The notes under the pieces: generated by a model
Database searches by the model: none
Told to the model about the DNA's origin: nothing
What the model saw: only the letters and a program-made list of their open reading frames with translations
Shown here: positions 7,716 to 16,287 of the stretch, piece by piece
How positions within the stretch are numbered: position 1 is the stretch's first letter
Layout: the number at the start of each line of letters is the position of its first letter
Assembly: GCA_017525525.1 (NCBI GenBank)
Contig: JAFXSQ010000012.1
Location: 1-64,000, forward strand
From: Lachnospiraceae bacterium
Lineage (GTDB): Bacteria; Bacillota; Clostridia; Lachnospirales; Lachnospiraceae
Reading direction: 5' to 3'
DNA: 64,000 nt
Position numbers and translations under genes: made by a program

Positions 7716-8132
7716 TTATAAATTTCTTACCATATCAGCGAGTTTTAAAAAATCTTTGGCTTTTACGACGGCAAGACCCTGTCCCTCGTCACCGAGTATA
7801 ATCAATTGGTCGCCGGGTTCTATATTAAAAATCTTACGGGCTTTGGCCGGAATGACTATCTGTCCCTTCTCGCCAACCTTAACCATACCAAATATATGCT
7901 TGCCTTTAGGTGGAACTGACAGCCCCATGTTATCTTCCGGTTCATAATTAGTCAGGTCATCAAGGGATACACCAAATATTTCTGCTATAGATTTGCATCT
8001 GTCAATATCAGGAAGACTGTCGCCGGCTTCCCATTTTGCTACAGACTGTCTGGAAACGCCAATCTTTTCAGCAAGATCTTCTTGTGTCATTTCGTGAGCT
8101 TTTCTGAGTTGAACTAAATTATCTTTAAACAT
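7716..8132 (-). CDS. XRE-type HTH regulator with C-terminal AbrB domain
   Basis: A 138-residue transcription factor. Residues ~5-58 form an XRE helix-turn-helix (LRKAHEMTQEDLAEKIGVSR, then SVAKWEAGDSLPD). Residues ~82-130 form a SpoVT/AbrB swapped-hairpin domain (VGEKGQIVIPAKARKIFNIE, then GDQLIILGDE). The combination is seen in Firmicutes regulators of cell-surface or stationary-phase genes. Its ATG overlaps the stop of the upstream acyltransferase gene by one base (TAATG), so the two are translationally coupled. It may regulate the acyltransferase or itself. Confidence 0.85.
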   Translation of the reverse strand: MFKDNLVQLRKAHEMTQEDLAEKIGVSRQSVAKWEAGDSLPDIDRCKSIAEIFGVSLDDLTNYEPEDNMGLSVPPKGKHIFGMVKVGEKGQIVIPAKARKIFNIEPGDQLIILGDEGQGLAVVKAKDFLKLADMVRNL

Positions 8133-9238
8133 TATTTATCTCCTTTTTTGATACCGAGTACCATCCATCTATAAATAGGAATTCTTGAAATAATTGCATA
8201 TAAACCAAATCCAAATATAAATCCTGCAATCAGACTAAGTAAATAAACCAGTGGAACCGGAAGTGTCCATATCTTTGCAAACAGAAGTGTGACTGTTGAG
8301 AGGCCGAGATAATGGAAAACATATAATCCAAAGCTTCTCTTTGACATCCACTCTGAAAACTTATTGCTAAAATCTCCGAAACGTGCCATGCCACTAAGCA
8401 TTGCAAGTGAACCGAAGTAGGCGGTTGCTGCAAAAATAGGATATCTGTTTACCGGAGCGTCAGCATAATTAGCGCCATCCTTTATTACAAAATAAATAAT
8501 GCAGAAAATGGTACATAAAACTGCTGCTATTATAATGAATGGTACCGCGTATTTTTTGATTTTTTCTATTACTTCCTCATGTGAAAAAACGAAGTATCCC
8601 AAGATAAAAAATACAAAATAGAATCCAATTCTATAAACAACAATTACAGGAGTGTTAAATAAGTAACCTGCTCCCCAAACCGGCAGACAGAAGAGTACGA
8701 TCATCCATATAGGCGTCTTTGCTCCGGCACTTAGTAAACGATTCTTCTCAATCATTCTGATAAGAACAAGTATAAGACTGTATGCCCAAAGAAGCTGAAT
8801 AAACCACAGAACTCCTGTTCCTGAAAGAACCATAATAAAATATGTTACGATTTTAGGAACTTCGTTTATTGTTTCAAAAGCATTATTGAGGCGCATACTC
8901 ACATAACCCTGTATAAACTGGAATGCAAACAGACCTATAGTGGAAGGAACTAAAAGCTTAACGGTTCTGCTTTTTATGAATTCCTTATTTGTATGTTTTT
9001 CCAGATATAATCTTGAGCTTATTCCTGCTACAAGAAACAGGATTGGCATAAACCATGGATAAACAAGATATAAAAAACTATCAAACCATTGGAAGTCCAT
9101 ATTTGATATTTGTTTGTATCCACCGGATATTCCTTCCGCGTTATAGATATAGATGACATGGAAGATGACTACTATAGTCACCGTAATCCACCGGATGTTA
9201 TCAATATAATGCCTTCTTTCATTTGTATTAGATTTCAT
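8132..9238 (-). CDS. Acyltransferase-3 family membrane protein
   Basis: A polytopic protein of 368 residues with ~10 hydrophobic segments, of the acyltransferase-3 (OafA/WecH-like) family. These transfer acyl groups (often acetyl) to exported sugars, peptidoglycan or other surface molecules. The N-terminal block RRHYIDNIRWITVTIVVIFH contains the family motif region, with the catalytic-type His at the end of helix 1, and the YPWFMPILFLVAGISSR block follows. ATG 9238 is preferred because AAAGGTGTGA precedes it; an upstream in-frame ATG at 9256 has no Shine-Dalgarno site. The gene is coupled to the XRE-AbrB gene. Confidence 0.85.
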   Translation of the reverse strand: MKSNTNERRHYIDNIRWITVTIVVIFHVIYIYNAEGISGGYKQISNMDFQWFDSFLYLVYPWFMPILFLVAGISSRLYLEKHTNKEFIKSRTVKLLVPSTIGLFAFQFIQGYVSMRLNNAFETINEVPKIVTYFIMVLSGTGVLWFIQLLWAYSLILVLIRMIEKNRLLSAGAKTPIWMIVLFCLPVWGAGYLFNTPVIVVYRIGFYFVFFILGYFVFSHEEVIEKIKKYAVPFIIIAAVLCTIFCIIYFVIKDGANYADAPVNRYPIFAATAYFGSLAMLSGMARFGDFSNKFSEWMSKRSFGLYVFHYLGLSTVTLLFAKIWTLPVPLVYLLSLIAGFIFGFGLYAIISRIPIYRWMVLGIKKGDK

Positions 9239-9478
9239 TATTTTCACACCTTTCATAATAATCTAACATTTCGTACATTTGCAACTATTTTTTGCATTTA
9301 TTATATATTGACAATCTGGAAAGTCTATCAACCGTATTTTACATTTTTATCTAATTTTTGTTATTTTTAGTTGCAATTTCTGTTTGAAGGAGCTATTTAC
9401 CGGCTAATGTTGTATTTTCGCTCAATTCATGTTACCCTGACACATAACTTCTTTCAGTTTAACATGCTATGAACATAT

Positions 9479-9494
9479 GGTCATTATAATGACC
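9479..9494. promoter_or_regulatory. 16-bp perfect palindrome
   Basis: GGTCATTATAATGACC is a perfect two-fold symmetric site and contains a TATAAT-like centre (CATTATAATG). It lies 48 bases upstream of the truncated GNAT start and could be an operator overlapping a -10 element. This is sequence symmetry only. Confidence 0.45.
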
Positions 9495-9541
9495 TCAAAA
9501 AGCGTTGAAGTGACAGAAACAAGATAAGGAGTATAATAGTG

Positions 9542-9676
9542 ATGGAATACAGGAAGGCGAAAATCAACGAGTCGAAAATCGTATGTGATATAGTACAAGG
9601 AACAAAAGAAGCGGTTTATCCGCACTATTATATACAGGCGGTAGTTGATTTCTTTGGGCGATGTACTAACGATTGA
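9542..9676 (+). pseudogene. GNAT acetyltransferase, N-terminal fragment
   Basis: Forty-four codons from ATG 9542 (after AAGGAG at ~9527) match the N-terminus of a GNAT N-acetyltransferase: MEYRKAKINESKIVCDIVQG followed by TKEAVYPHYYIQAVVDFF. The acetyl-CoA-binding motif A and the rest are absent, and the frame closes with TGA at 9674-9676. Confidence 0.65.
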
Positions 9677-9734
9677 TGAGAAGACGACAAAACACCACGT
9701 GAAGAAATAACGAAGAACCTGAGAAAAGAGAAAA

Positions 9735-11072
9735 ATGATTTCGTGGGTCTGGATGATAATTTTATCGATTGGGTGGATGCTTTTGGTCTACCTTACTGTT
9801 GTGTTTCTGTTGATTCATGACAAAAAAAATAAAATCGGACTGGGTGCAATAGTTCTTACCTTTATGGCGATGATCATTCCGGTCATCATTTTCGTGTTCA
9901 CCAATATTATGTGCTGGGTGAATGAAGCAAATGAGACGGCATATTGGGTAATTATGGCTGTTATGTCCGGCGTATTCATTGGCGGTCCGATTCTTTACGG
10001 CATAGGGAGCATTTTGTATCGACTGATCAGGTATTCTCCGAAGCGTATGGCGGTTTACGCAAGAAAAAAGGTAGGATCCTTTCACGCTTTTCGTAAGAGG
10101 AGAACAAATCACCGGGCGCATGAGGATAATCATGAAGCTGAAAAAAATTATATAGAAGAACAGCTTTGGATTGCACAAAAAAAACTGGGAATTCTGTACC
10201 GCGTGAGAAGCCGGAACGGGAAGGACCGGTTGGTCCGGGCAATCATGGATGTCAACCAAAAAGAGATTTCCGAAATAATAGGATGGGAGTACCGGACAAT
10301 CCTGGCGGAAAAATTCAAAGCAAAGACGGATATTCTCGTTTCTTTTTGCGACGGAAAAAATACGTTGGTATATCTGCATTGGCCGAAAAAGAGCTTTACG
10401 CCGGAAGAGCTGATGGAGGAAGACCGAAAGAAGCTTGCGCTTGCGAAGCGATTCCGGAATATTACCATGACCGGCAGACTGATCTATATTTTTATGTGTA
10501 TCGAACGATATCTGGTATCTATGTATCCGGACAGAGACTGGATCCCGGTTGCGAGCAGGATGTGGAACCGGACGAAGGAGACCGAAAGATGGAGCGAGGG
10601 TACCCCGGGGGATCTTTTGAGGGAAATTGTTCCGGAACGAATCATGCGATTTTATAGGTATGGATACGGATATGAGAAACTAAACTCTATGGTATTTGAT
10701 AAACAGCTGTCTTTGGAGGATTATACTCTGCTCCGCGGGCTTTACGAAGGGATATCAAAGGGAGATCCGAATGAGGAAATCAATCAGCTTGTGGGGCTTC
10801 CTGAAAAGCTGATTTATATGGTGAATCTGAGGAATTATGCGTTTGATTTCAGTGATCAGAGGACGATTGAAGCTATCCTGACAGCGGAGGACATTCTGAT
10901 AAAAAACGGGATTGAACTTCCGGAATATGCTTCGGTGGAAGGATTCTCCTATGAGAGAACTTCTGATGAAATGCCGGATGAATACAGGAATGTTTTCTTT
11001 GGCTTCGGTGTGGACGCAGACGAACTCTCCATCCTGCTAAATGGGGCAAATGCACCGGGGCTCAGAGACTGA
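9735..11072 (+). CDS. Hypothetical membrane-anchored protein
   Basis: A 445-residue protein that I do not recognise. Three hydrophobic segments occupy about residues 5-27, 35-58 and 68-92. A basic stretch (residues ~100-130, YSPKRMAVYARKKVG and RKRRTNHR) follows, and then ~310 soluble residues with alternating helical, charged sequence. By the positive-inside rule the large domain is probably cytoplasmic. Tryptophan- and arginine-rich patches (DRDWIPVASRMWNRTKETER) are notable, but no catalytic motif stands out. The start has only a weak ribosome-binding site (GAGAAAAGAG). No partner gene is close by. Confidence 0.65.
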   Translation: MISWVWMIILSIGWMLLVYLTVVFLLIHDKKNKIGLGAIVLTFMAMIIPVIIFVFTNIMCWVNEANETAYWVIMAVMSGVFIGGPILYGIGSILYRLIRYSPKRMAVYARKKVGSFHAFRKRRTNHRAHEDNHEAEKNYIEEQLWIAQKKLGILYRVRSRNGKDRLVRAIMDVNQKEISEIIGWEYRTILAEKFKAKTDILVSFCDGKNTLVYLHWPKKSFTPEELMEEDRKKLALAKRFRNITMTGRLIYIFMCIERYLVSMYPDRDWIPVASRMWNRTKETERWSEGTPGDLLREIVPERIMRFYRYGYGYEKLNSMVFDKQLSLEDYTLLRGLYEGISKGDPNEEINQLVGLPEKLIYMVNLRNYAFDFSDQRTIEAILTAEDILIKNGIELPEYASVEGFSYERTSDEMPDEYRNVFFGFGVDADELSILLNGANAPGLRD

Positions 11073-11445
11073 GAATAAGGTGGAAGGTTGATAATGATAC
11101 AAGATATTTATAGATGATGAAGATGTTCAAGGAAGGCTTCGTTCTAAGGTGAAAGCAGGTTTAACGAGGACAGTAATATGTTGAAGTTTATACATTTATT
11201 TAAAACTACTATTTTGGAATATCGTTTATTGGGATAGCTGCATTTGTGATACAGGAAAAAAGATAAAAAATGAAACAGATAAATGAAAGAGGCGGTGTCG
11301 GGAAATCATCCTGACACCGCTTTTGCATGTGAGCAATATTTCTGTATCATTTGGGGGGTGTTTTGTGGTACAATCGGTGTATAAATTCGTGAAAACAGCC
11401 CCAATAAGCAAGTTGTCAAAATAAAGATTGGAGAGTGACCTTGAA
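11073..11445. other. Intergenic region before the EAL gene
   Basis: This stretch holds a terminator (11292-11324) and upstream of it a short remnant-like frame near 11110-11180 that cannot be assigned. Downstream of the terminator, ~120 bases lead to the EAL gene and must contain its promoter; TACAAT at 11367-11372 is a possible -10 element, but no good -35 partner was found. Confidence 0.45.
11292..11324 (+). terminator. Rho-independent terminator
   Basis: GCGGTGTC (11292-11299) pairs with GACACCGC (11313-11320), extended by a G-T and two G-C pairs into an 11-bp stem, and is followed by TTTTG. It would end transcription of the gene at 9735-11072. Confidence 0.8.
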
Positions 11446-13143
11446 ATGAATACTTACAAAAGGGATTTGTTCCTGAAAGAGTTTGCTGAGATGATCGATT
11501 CAATGGTTGATTATGAGCACTTTTCAAGAGAAAGATTAGTAGACAATCTGTGCCGTATGGCTCGTTTGTTTCGCCTTACCAAAGTTATTACGGAGTTTTA
11601 TAAAAACATTACAGATGAAAAAGACGGCAAAGGTGAAGTACTTTGTGATTTTGATGAGGGTCCGGCTGAAGTAGTAGTGATGAAAAAAGAAATCATAACT
11701 AAAATCGGCGCTATTGTGCGTGTTACAGCCTATTCTTCGAAAGATATGGAAGAACTTGATGAAGAGGAAGAGCGATATCTTGCCATCGTTTTACGTTCAT
11801 TAATGAGTTATGTCGGCCGTAACCGGCTGCAGACTGCTGTAGAAGTCCTGGCATACCATGACGGAAATGGTTATCCTAATTTCGCGTATTATTTCCGTCA
11901 TCTTGAAAAAATGAACAGACAGGGTGGCTTATATGGTTATACTGCTATCATGTACAACCTTAAACAGTTTTCTCTGATCAATCGCGACATAGGTTTAGAG
12001 CATGGTGACGTGGTGATGAGAGCTCATTTTGAGACTGTAAAAGCTTTGGTTGCGGATAAGGGCGCAGTATGCCGCGTCGGTGGTGATAATTTCGCAGCAA
12101 TCTTTCCGACTGAGCTTTTAGAGAGTGTTATTTCTTTTTTGGATAATGCATCCATAGGATATGATCCTCAGATTTCAAGCACTGTAGAGGTATCTGCATA
12201 CGTGGGAGTTTTTGTCATTCCGAAAGAATTCAGGTTTGAGAGGCCGGGAAATATCGTTGAGATGATTATGCCTGCGTGCCAGGCTGCAAAAGCATCCGAT
12301 AAGGGTGATGTGTATTATGCAAGCCTTAAGAATCTTGAGATGAAGGAGAATGTCTCGAGAGTCCGCAGGCATTTTGAAGAGGCATTGGAAAAAGGCGAAT
12401 TTAAGGCATACTATCAGCCCAAGGTAGATGTTGAAACCGGAAAGATCATCGGGGCAGAGGCTCTTTGCAGATGGATCAGGGATGGAAAGACTATTCAGCC
12501 GATGGAATTCATTCCCATACTGGAGAGAAATACAGATATCTGCAGGCTTGATTTTTACATGCTTGATCTTGCATGCAAGGATATAAGAAGATGGCTGGAT
12601 GAAGGGAAAAAAGCGGTTAGAGTTTCAGTAAACTTTTCGAGAAAGCATTTGGTTAATCCGAAACTGCTTGATGATATTGTAAATGTTTTGCAAAGAAATA
12701 ATGTTCCGTATGAATATATCGAGATCGAGCTGACAGAGACCACATCTGAAGGTGATTACCAAAAACTGAAAAATCTTGTTGAAGATTTCAGGGAAAATGG
12801 GATACATACCTCTATTGATGATTTTGGCGTCGGTTATTCTTCCTTAAACATCATAAGGGAGCTTCCCTGGAATGTAATGAAAATAGACAGAAGCCTTCTA
12901 CCTATGAGCCATGCTGAAAAATATAACTCGTCAGCGGTTGTCTACAAACACATAACAGCCATGGCTTCCGAGATGGGAATCGAGTGTCTTACGGAAGGCG
13001 TTGAGACTCTCGAGCAGCTTGAGATTCTCAAAGAGAATTCCTGTATGTATGCACAGGGCTACTATTTTGATAAACCGCTTCCGTTAGATGAATATGAGAA
13101 AAGAATGGAGAGCGGATCATACAGTGTAAAGGATGATGAATAA
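11446..13143 (+). CDS. Degenerate GGDEF-EAL protein, probable c-di-GMP phosphodiesterase
   Basis: About 565 residues. After an N-terminal sensory-like region (~1-140) comes a GGDEF-fold domain whose signature reads RVGGDNF instead of GGDEF, so cyclase activity is unlikely. The C-terminal EAL domain (from ~315) keeps AYYQPKVDVETGKIIGAEAL, VSVNFSRK, IEIELTET, IDDFGVGYSSL, MKIDRSLL, TEGVET and QGYYFDKPLP. All metal- and substrate-binding residues that I can check are therefore present, and hydrolysis of c-di-GMP to pGpG is likely. The N-terminus lacks membrane segments, so it is cytosolic. ATG 11446 is used; an in-frame TTG lies at 11428. In these bacteria c-di-GMP typically governs motility and adhesion. 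Confidence 0.85.
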   Translation: MNTYKRDLFLKEFAEMIDSMVDYEHFSRERLVDNLCRMARLFRLTKVITEFYKNITDEKDGKGEVLCDFDEGPAEVVVMKKEIITKIGAIVRVTAYSSKDMEELDEEEERYLAIVLRSLMSYVGRNRLQTAVEVLAYHDGNGYPNFAYYFRHLEKMNRQGGLYGYTAIMYNLKQFSLINRDIGLEHGDVVMRAHFETVKALVADKGAVCRVGGDNFAAIFPTELLESVISFLDNASIGYDPQISSTVEVSAYVGVFVIPKEFRFERPGNIVEMIMPACQAAKASDKGDVYYASLKNLEMKENVSRVRRHFEEALEKGEFKAYYQPKVDVETGKIIGAEALCRWIRDGKTIQPMEFIPILERNTDICRLDFYMLDLACKDIRRWLDEGKKAVRVSVNFSRKHLVNPKLLDDIVNVLQRNNVPYEYIEIELTETTSEGDYQKLKNLVEDFRENGIHTSIDDFGVGYSSLNIIRELPWNVMKIDRSLLPMSHAEKYNSSAVVYKHITAMASEMGIECLTEGVETLEQLEILKENSCMYAQGYYFDKPLPLDEYEKRMESGSYSVKDDE

Positions 13144-13282
13144 AAAACCGGAAATGGATTTATCATGATGACGGCAGGTCTGCACAACGATTGTGAAGGC
13201 GACCGCAAAGTCGCTGCGAATATAGGTTTGATTCTTGCGGCAGTTTACGCCACATGGCAAAGAAAAGCATTTGGAGGAACCT

Positions 13283-14455
13283 ATGGGTTCATTACTTTTA
13301 GCAGTGATATATTTGATATTTATAAGTCTTGGACTGCCGGATTCACTTCTCGGATCAGGCTGGCCTAAGATGCAGATTGATTTTGGCGTCCCGTCATCAT
13401 ATGCCGGTTACGTGTCGATGACTATATCCTTTATGACAATCATATCTGCGCTGTTAAGTCCTTGGCTGATCAAGAGATTTCATACGAAATGGATCGTGAT
13501 CGTATCCATATTAATGACGATACTGGGACTTTGGGGCTTTTCGGTATCAAAGCAATACCTGATGCTGTTTCTCATCGCTGTTCCTTACGGACTTGGCGCG
13601 GGAGCTATAGATGCATCTGTAAATCATTATGTGGCAAATCATTATTCGAGCTCGGCAATGAATTTCCTTCACTGTTTTTATGGAGTGGGTGCTGTGATCA
13701 GTCCTTATATCATGGCTCTGGCGTTAAGTAAAGCACGGTGGAATGAAGGCTATCGCTGGACTGCATATGTTCAAGTGGGAATCCTGTCAGTATGTATTCT
13801 TTCACTTCCTTTGTGGAAAAAGACGGAAGAAGCATCGGACGAGGAGGAGATCAGGAACAGTGCGGGTATAAAGGAAACACTTAAGGTTCCGGGAGTAATC
13901 CTGACATTGATTGCGTTTTATGCTTACTGTTCCGGTGAAGCGACATGCTTTTTATGGACACCCAGCTATTTTGCGGGAACGAAGGAGGGGTTGTCTGATG
14001 AGCTCATAGCTTCCTTCGGCTCTCTTATATTCGGGGGACTGATGTTTGGAAGACTGATATCGGGCTTTGTTTCAAATAAACTGGGCGACCGGCTTCTAAT
14101 CAGAATAGGGATAGCGGTTGAACTGCTTGGAATCATCTTGGTATTCATTCCGGGCGCTCATTATATGGTTGCTGCGATTGGTTTTGTGATTATAGGAACC
14201 GGAATGGGACCTGTATATCCGGCGATACAGCATATGACACCTATAAACTTCGGAAAAAGGTATTCTGCAGCTGCAATCGGCCTTCAGATGGCATCAGCGT
14301 ACGTGGGCAGTACATTCATGCCGATGGTATTCGGAATTATGCAGGAGAGCATAGGAATAGCCATTATGCCTGTGTATCTGCTGATATTTGCGGTTTTAAG
14401 CATAAGCCTTTTGGAGACAGCATACCGAAAGGCAGACGCTAACATGGAGAAATAA
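13283..14455 (+). CDS. Major facilitator superfamily transporter
   Basis: A 390-residue, 12-helix MFS permease similar in outline to the FucP/sugar-type branch. The first helix is followed by LGLPDSLLGSGWPKMQ, a typical start for this group. The conserved loop after helix 2 reads ISALLSPWLIKRF, and VPYGLGAGAIDASVNHYVAN matches the helix-4/5 region. The halves are joined by the charged loop KKTEEASDEEE. The start at ATG 13283 follows GGAGGA; the frame is open further upstream but without Met or plausible protein. Substrate unknown (sugars or drugs are possible). Confidence 0.85.
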   Translation: MGSLLLAVIYLIFISLGLPDSLLGSGWPKMQIDFGVPSSYAGYVSMTISFMTIISALLSPWLIKRFHTKWIVIVSILMTILGLWGFSVSKQYLMLFLIAVPYGLGAGAIDASVNHYVANHYSSSAMNFLHCFYGVGAVISPYIMALALSKARWNEGYRWTAYVQVGILSVCILSLPLWKKTEEASDEEEIRNSAGIKETLKVPGVILTLIAFYAYCSGEATCFLWTPSYFAGTKEGLSDELIASFGSLIFGGLMFGRLISGFVSNKLGDRLLIRIGIAVELLGIILVFIPGAHYMVAAIGFVIIGTGMGPVYPAIQHMTPINFGKRYSAAAIGLQMASAYVGSTFMPMVFGIMQESIGIAIMPVYLLIFAVLSISLLETAYRKADANMEK

Positions 14456-14458
14456 GAA

Positions 14459-14743
14459 GTGCAGGAATATGTATGGGTGGTTTTGCTATACCTTGGGATT
14501 ATGAATTTGCTTGGTGTAGCGATAATGGGAATAGATAAGTCGAAAGCAAAGCGCGGTGCTTGGAGAATTCCGGAAAAAGCGTTGTTTCTTGTGAGCTTTT
14601 TAGGAGGAAGCATAGGCACATGGGCGGGTATGTATTTGTTTAGACATAAGACGAAACATTGGTATTTTGTGGTTGGCATGCCACTGATTATGATCTTGCA
14701 TATCGTAGTGGCAGTGATGGTTATGAAGGGGAATATACTGTAA
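14459..14743 (+). CDS. DUF1294 membrane protein
   Basis: A 94-residue protein with the family pattern IMGIDKSKAKRGAWRIPEKA, LLxxSFLGGSIGTWAGMYLFRHKTKH (split here) and a final hydrophobic helix. The family is widespread and uncharacterised. GTG 14459 sits 3 bases after the MFS stop and 9 bases after GGAG; ATG 14468 is an alternative start. The tight spacing suggests co-transcription with the transporter. Confidence 0.8.
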   Translation: MQEYVWVVLLYLGIMNLLGVAIMGIDKSKAKRGAWRIPEKALFLVSFLGGSIGTWAGMYLFRHKTKHWYFVVGMPLIMILHIVVAVMVMKGNIL

Positions 14744-14771
14744 TGAAATCAATTCATTTGCGGAGGAAAGC

Positions 14772-15209
14772 ATGAGAGAAATCGAAGCTAAAGAAGTATA
14801 TAGACTGAATAATTGCCTGCAAGCATTAGCAGATCATCATAACAGAGTTTCTGTAAACTTCAAAGGGTGTTATCCGAAAAGACCGTTTGAAGAAACACTC
14901 AGTCACTTTACATCTGACATCAATGCCGGCAATTCTTCCATTGCTGTGATTGAAGCAGAAGACAGGGTTGTTGGTTTTTGTAAAATCAATTATGGCAGTG
15001 ATGTCGGCGTCATTGAATATCTCATTGTTTTAGAGGAATACAGAGGAAAGGGGTGCGGAGCTCAATTGATGGAATGGGCGCTGAACCGCTTTAATGAGCT
15101 GGGCCTCCATGATGTTGATGTAAAAGTGGCAGATGGTAATGATGCGATTTCTCTTTACGAAAAATACGGTTTCAAAATGAATGCGCATATTTTGCGCTTG
15201 AGTAGATAA
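14772..15209 (+). CDS. GNAT-family N-acetyltransferase
   Basis: A complete GNAT of 145 residues. Motif A is VLEEYRGKGCGAQLMEWAL (R/Q-x-x-G-x-G/A), and the C-terminal motif is DAISLYEKYGFKMN, where the Tyr and the EKYGF pattern fit the acetyl-CoA fold. Acceptor unknown. The ribosome-binding site GCGGAGGAAAG lies just before ATG 14772. Confidence 0.85.
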   Translation: MREIEAKEVYRLNNCLQALADHHNRVSVNFKGCYPKRPFEETLSHFTSDINAGNSSIAVIEAEDRVVGFCKINYGSDVGVIEYLIVLEEYRGKGCGAQLMEWALNRFNELGLHDVDVKVADGNDAISLYEKYGFKMNAHILRLSR

Positions 15210-15240
15210 CTATAGCTAAACAATAAGAGGTTTTTACATC

Positions 15241-15336
15241 ATGTTATATAAGAATAAAAATATTAGACAGCCTAAACAAGTGCAACTTGAAAATTTTTCG
15301 GCAGAGCTTTCAAGGAAAAATAGTATTAAAGTGTAA
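15241..15336 (+). CDS. Small open frame, 31 residues, unassigned
   Basis: ATG 15241, preceded at 10 bases by AGAGG, starts a 31-codon frame (MLYKNKNIRQPKQVQ…, ending KNSIKV). It could be a small peptide or a truncated gene start like those in the first 10 kb. No similarity was recognised. Confidence 0.25.
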   Translation: MLYKNKNIRQPKQVQLENFSAELSRKNSIKV

Positions 15337-15375
15337 AGAAATGAAGGAAACGGAGGCAGAACAGTAAGTAATCTG

Positions 15376-16272
15376 ATGAATGAAAAAACGCCGGAAGAAC
15401 TTCGGGAATGGCCGAAGGATTCAAATGAACTTATAGATATCAGAGAAGAAAAACAGCATCAAGCAGAAGAAAGTATACGCAAAAAGTATCATAGACAGCT
15501 TTTTACGCCTTTTGCAAAGGCGTGCAAAACGTATCAGCTTATTCAAGAGGGAGATCATATCGCCGTCTGTATATCCGGCGGTAAGGATTCCATGCTGATG
15601 GCAAAGCTTTTCCAGGAGATACAAAGACACAGGCAGTGTAACTTTGAACTGACATTTCTTGTAATGGATCCCGGATATAAAAGGGAAAACCGTGAACTGA
15701 TCGAAAGTAATGCCAAGACACTCGGAATCCCTGTTACGATATTTGAAAGCGATATTTTCGATGCGGTGGATACCATAGAGAAAAGTCCTTGCTATATCTG
15801 TGCGAGAATGCGTCGAGGGTATCTGTATAGTAAAGCGAAGGCTCTGGGCTGCAACAAGATTGCGCTGGGACATCATTATGATGACGTCATCGAAACTATC
15901 CTTATGGGAATGATGCATGGGGCGCAGATACAGACTATGATGCCGAAGCTTCACAGCACTAACTTCGAAGGAATGGAGCTTATCAGACCGCTGTATCTGG
16001 TTCGTGAGAGCGATATCTGCGCATGGAGGGATTACAATGACCTTCATTTCCTGCAGTGTGCATGTCATTTCACAGAAACATGCGCCACATGTCACGAGGA
16101 CGGAACAACTTCGTCGAAGCGTTTGGAGACAAAGAAGCTGATCGCGGAGCTTAAGAAGACCAATCCGTTTGTCGAAGCGAATATCTTTAAGAGTGTTGAG
16201 AATGTAAATCTTGATACGATTATTGCCTATAAGAAGAACGGGGAAAGACATCACTTTCTGGACGAATATTGA
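15376..16272 (+). CDS. TtcA-like PP-loop ATPase
   Basis: A 298-residue N-type ATP pyrophosphatase of the TtcA/TtuA group, which adenylates and thiolates tRNA, often with an Fe-S cluster. The PP-loop CISGGKDSM lies at ~63-71. The CYICARMRRG pair at ~135 and the HH-D motif GHHYDDVIET follow, and further cysteines (FLQCACHFTETCATC) occur near 225-240. The enzyme lacks the terminal zinc ribbon of some relatives, so the exact target base is open. The best Shine-Dalgarno site (GGAGG, 15352-15356) is 19 bases from ATG 15376, which makes the start uncertain. Confidence 0.8.
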   Translation: MNEKTPEELREWPKDSNELIDIREEKQHQAEESIRKKYHRQLFTPFAKACKTYQLIQEGDHIAVCISGGKDSMLMAKLFQEIQRHRQCNFELTFLVMDPGYKRENRELIESNAKTLGIPVTIFESDIFDAVDTIEKSPCYICARMRRGYLYSKAKALGCNKIALGHHYDDVIETILMGMMHGAQIQTMMPKLHSTNFEGMELIRPLYLVRESDICAWRDYNDLHFLQCACHFTETCATCHEDGTTSSKRLETKKLIAELKKTNPFVEANIFKSVENVNLDTIIAYKKNGERHHFLDEY

Positions 16273-16287
16273 AAGAAGGATACAACG

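Larger units (their letters stand above)
9257..9734. other. Gap between divergent genes
   Basis: About 480 bases without an intact gene. The left part is AT-rich and must hold the promoter of the leftward operon, though no clean box pair could be fixed. It also contains the palindrome at 9479-9494 and the GNAT fragment at 9542-9676 (separate entries). Between the fragment and 9735 nothing was recognised. Confidence 0.5.

Noticed and set aside
13165-13282. Open frame before the MFS gene
   Set aside because: No family resemblance, and the ribosome-binding site GGAGGA clearly belongs to ATG 13283.
15421-16254. 277-codon minus-strand frame
   Set aside because: Antisense to the TtcA-like gene; no protein-like motifs.
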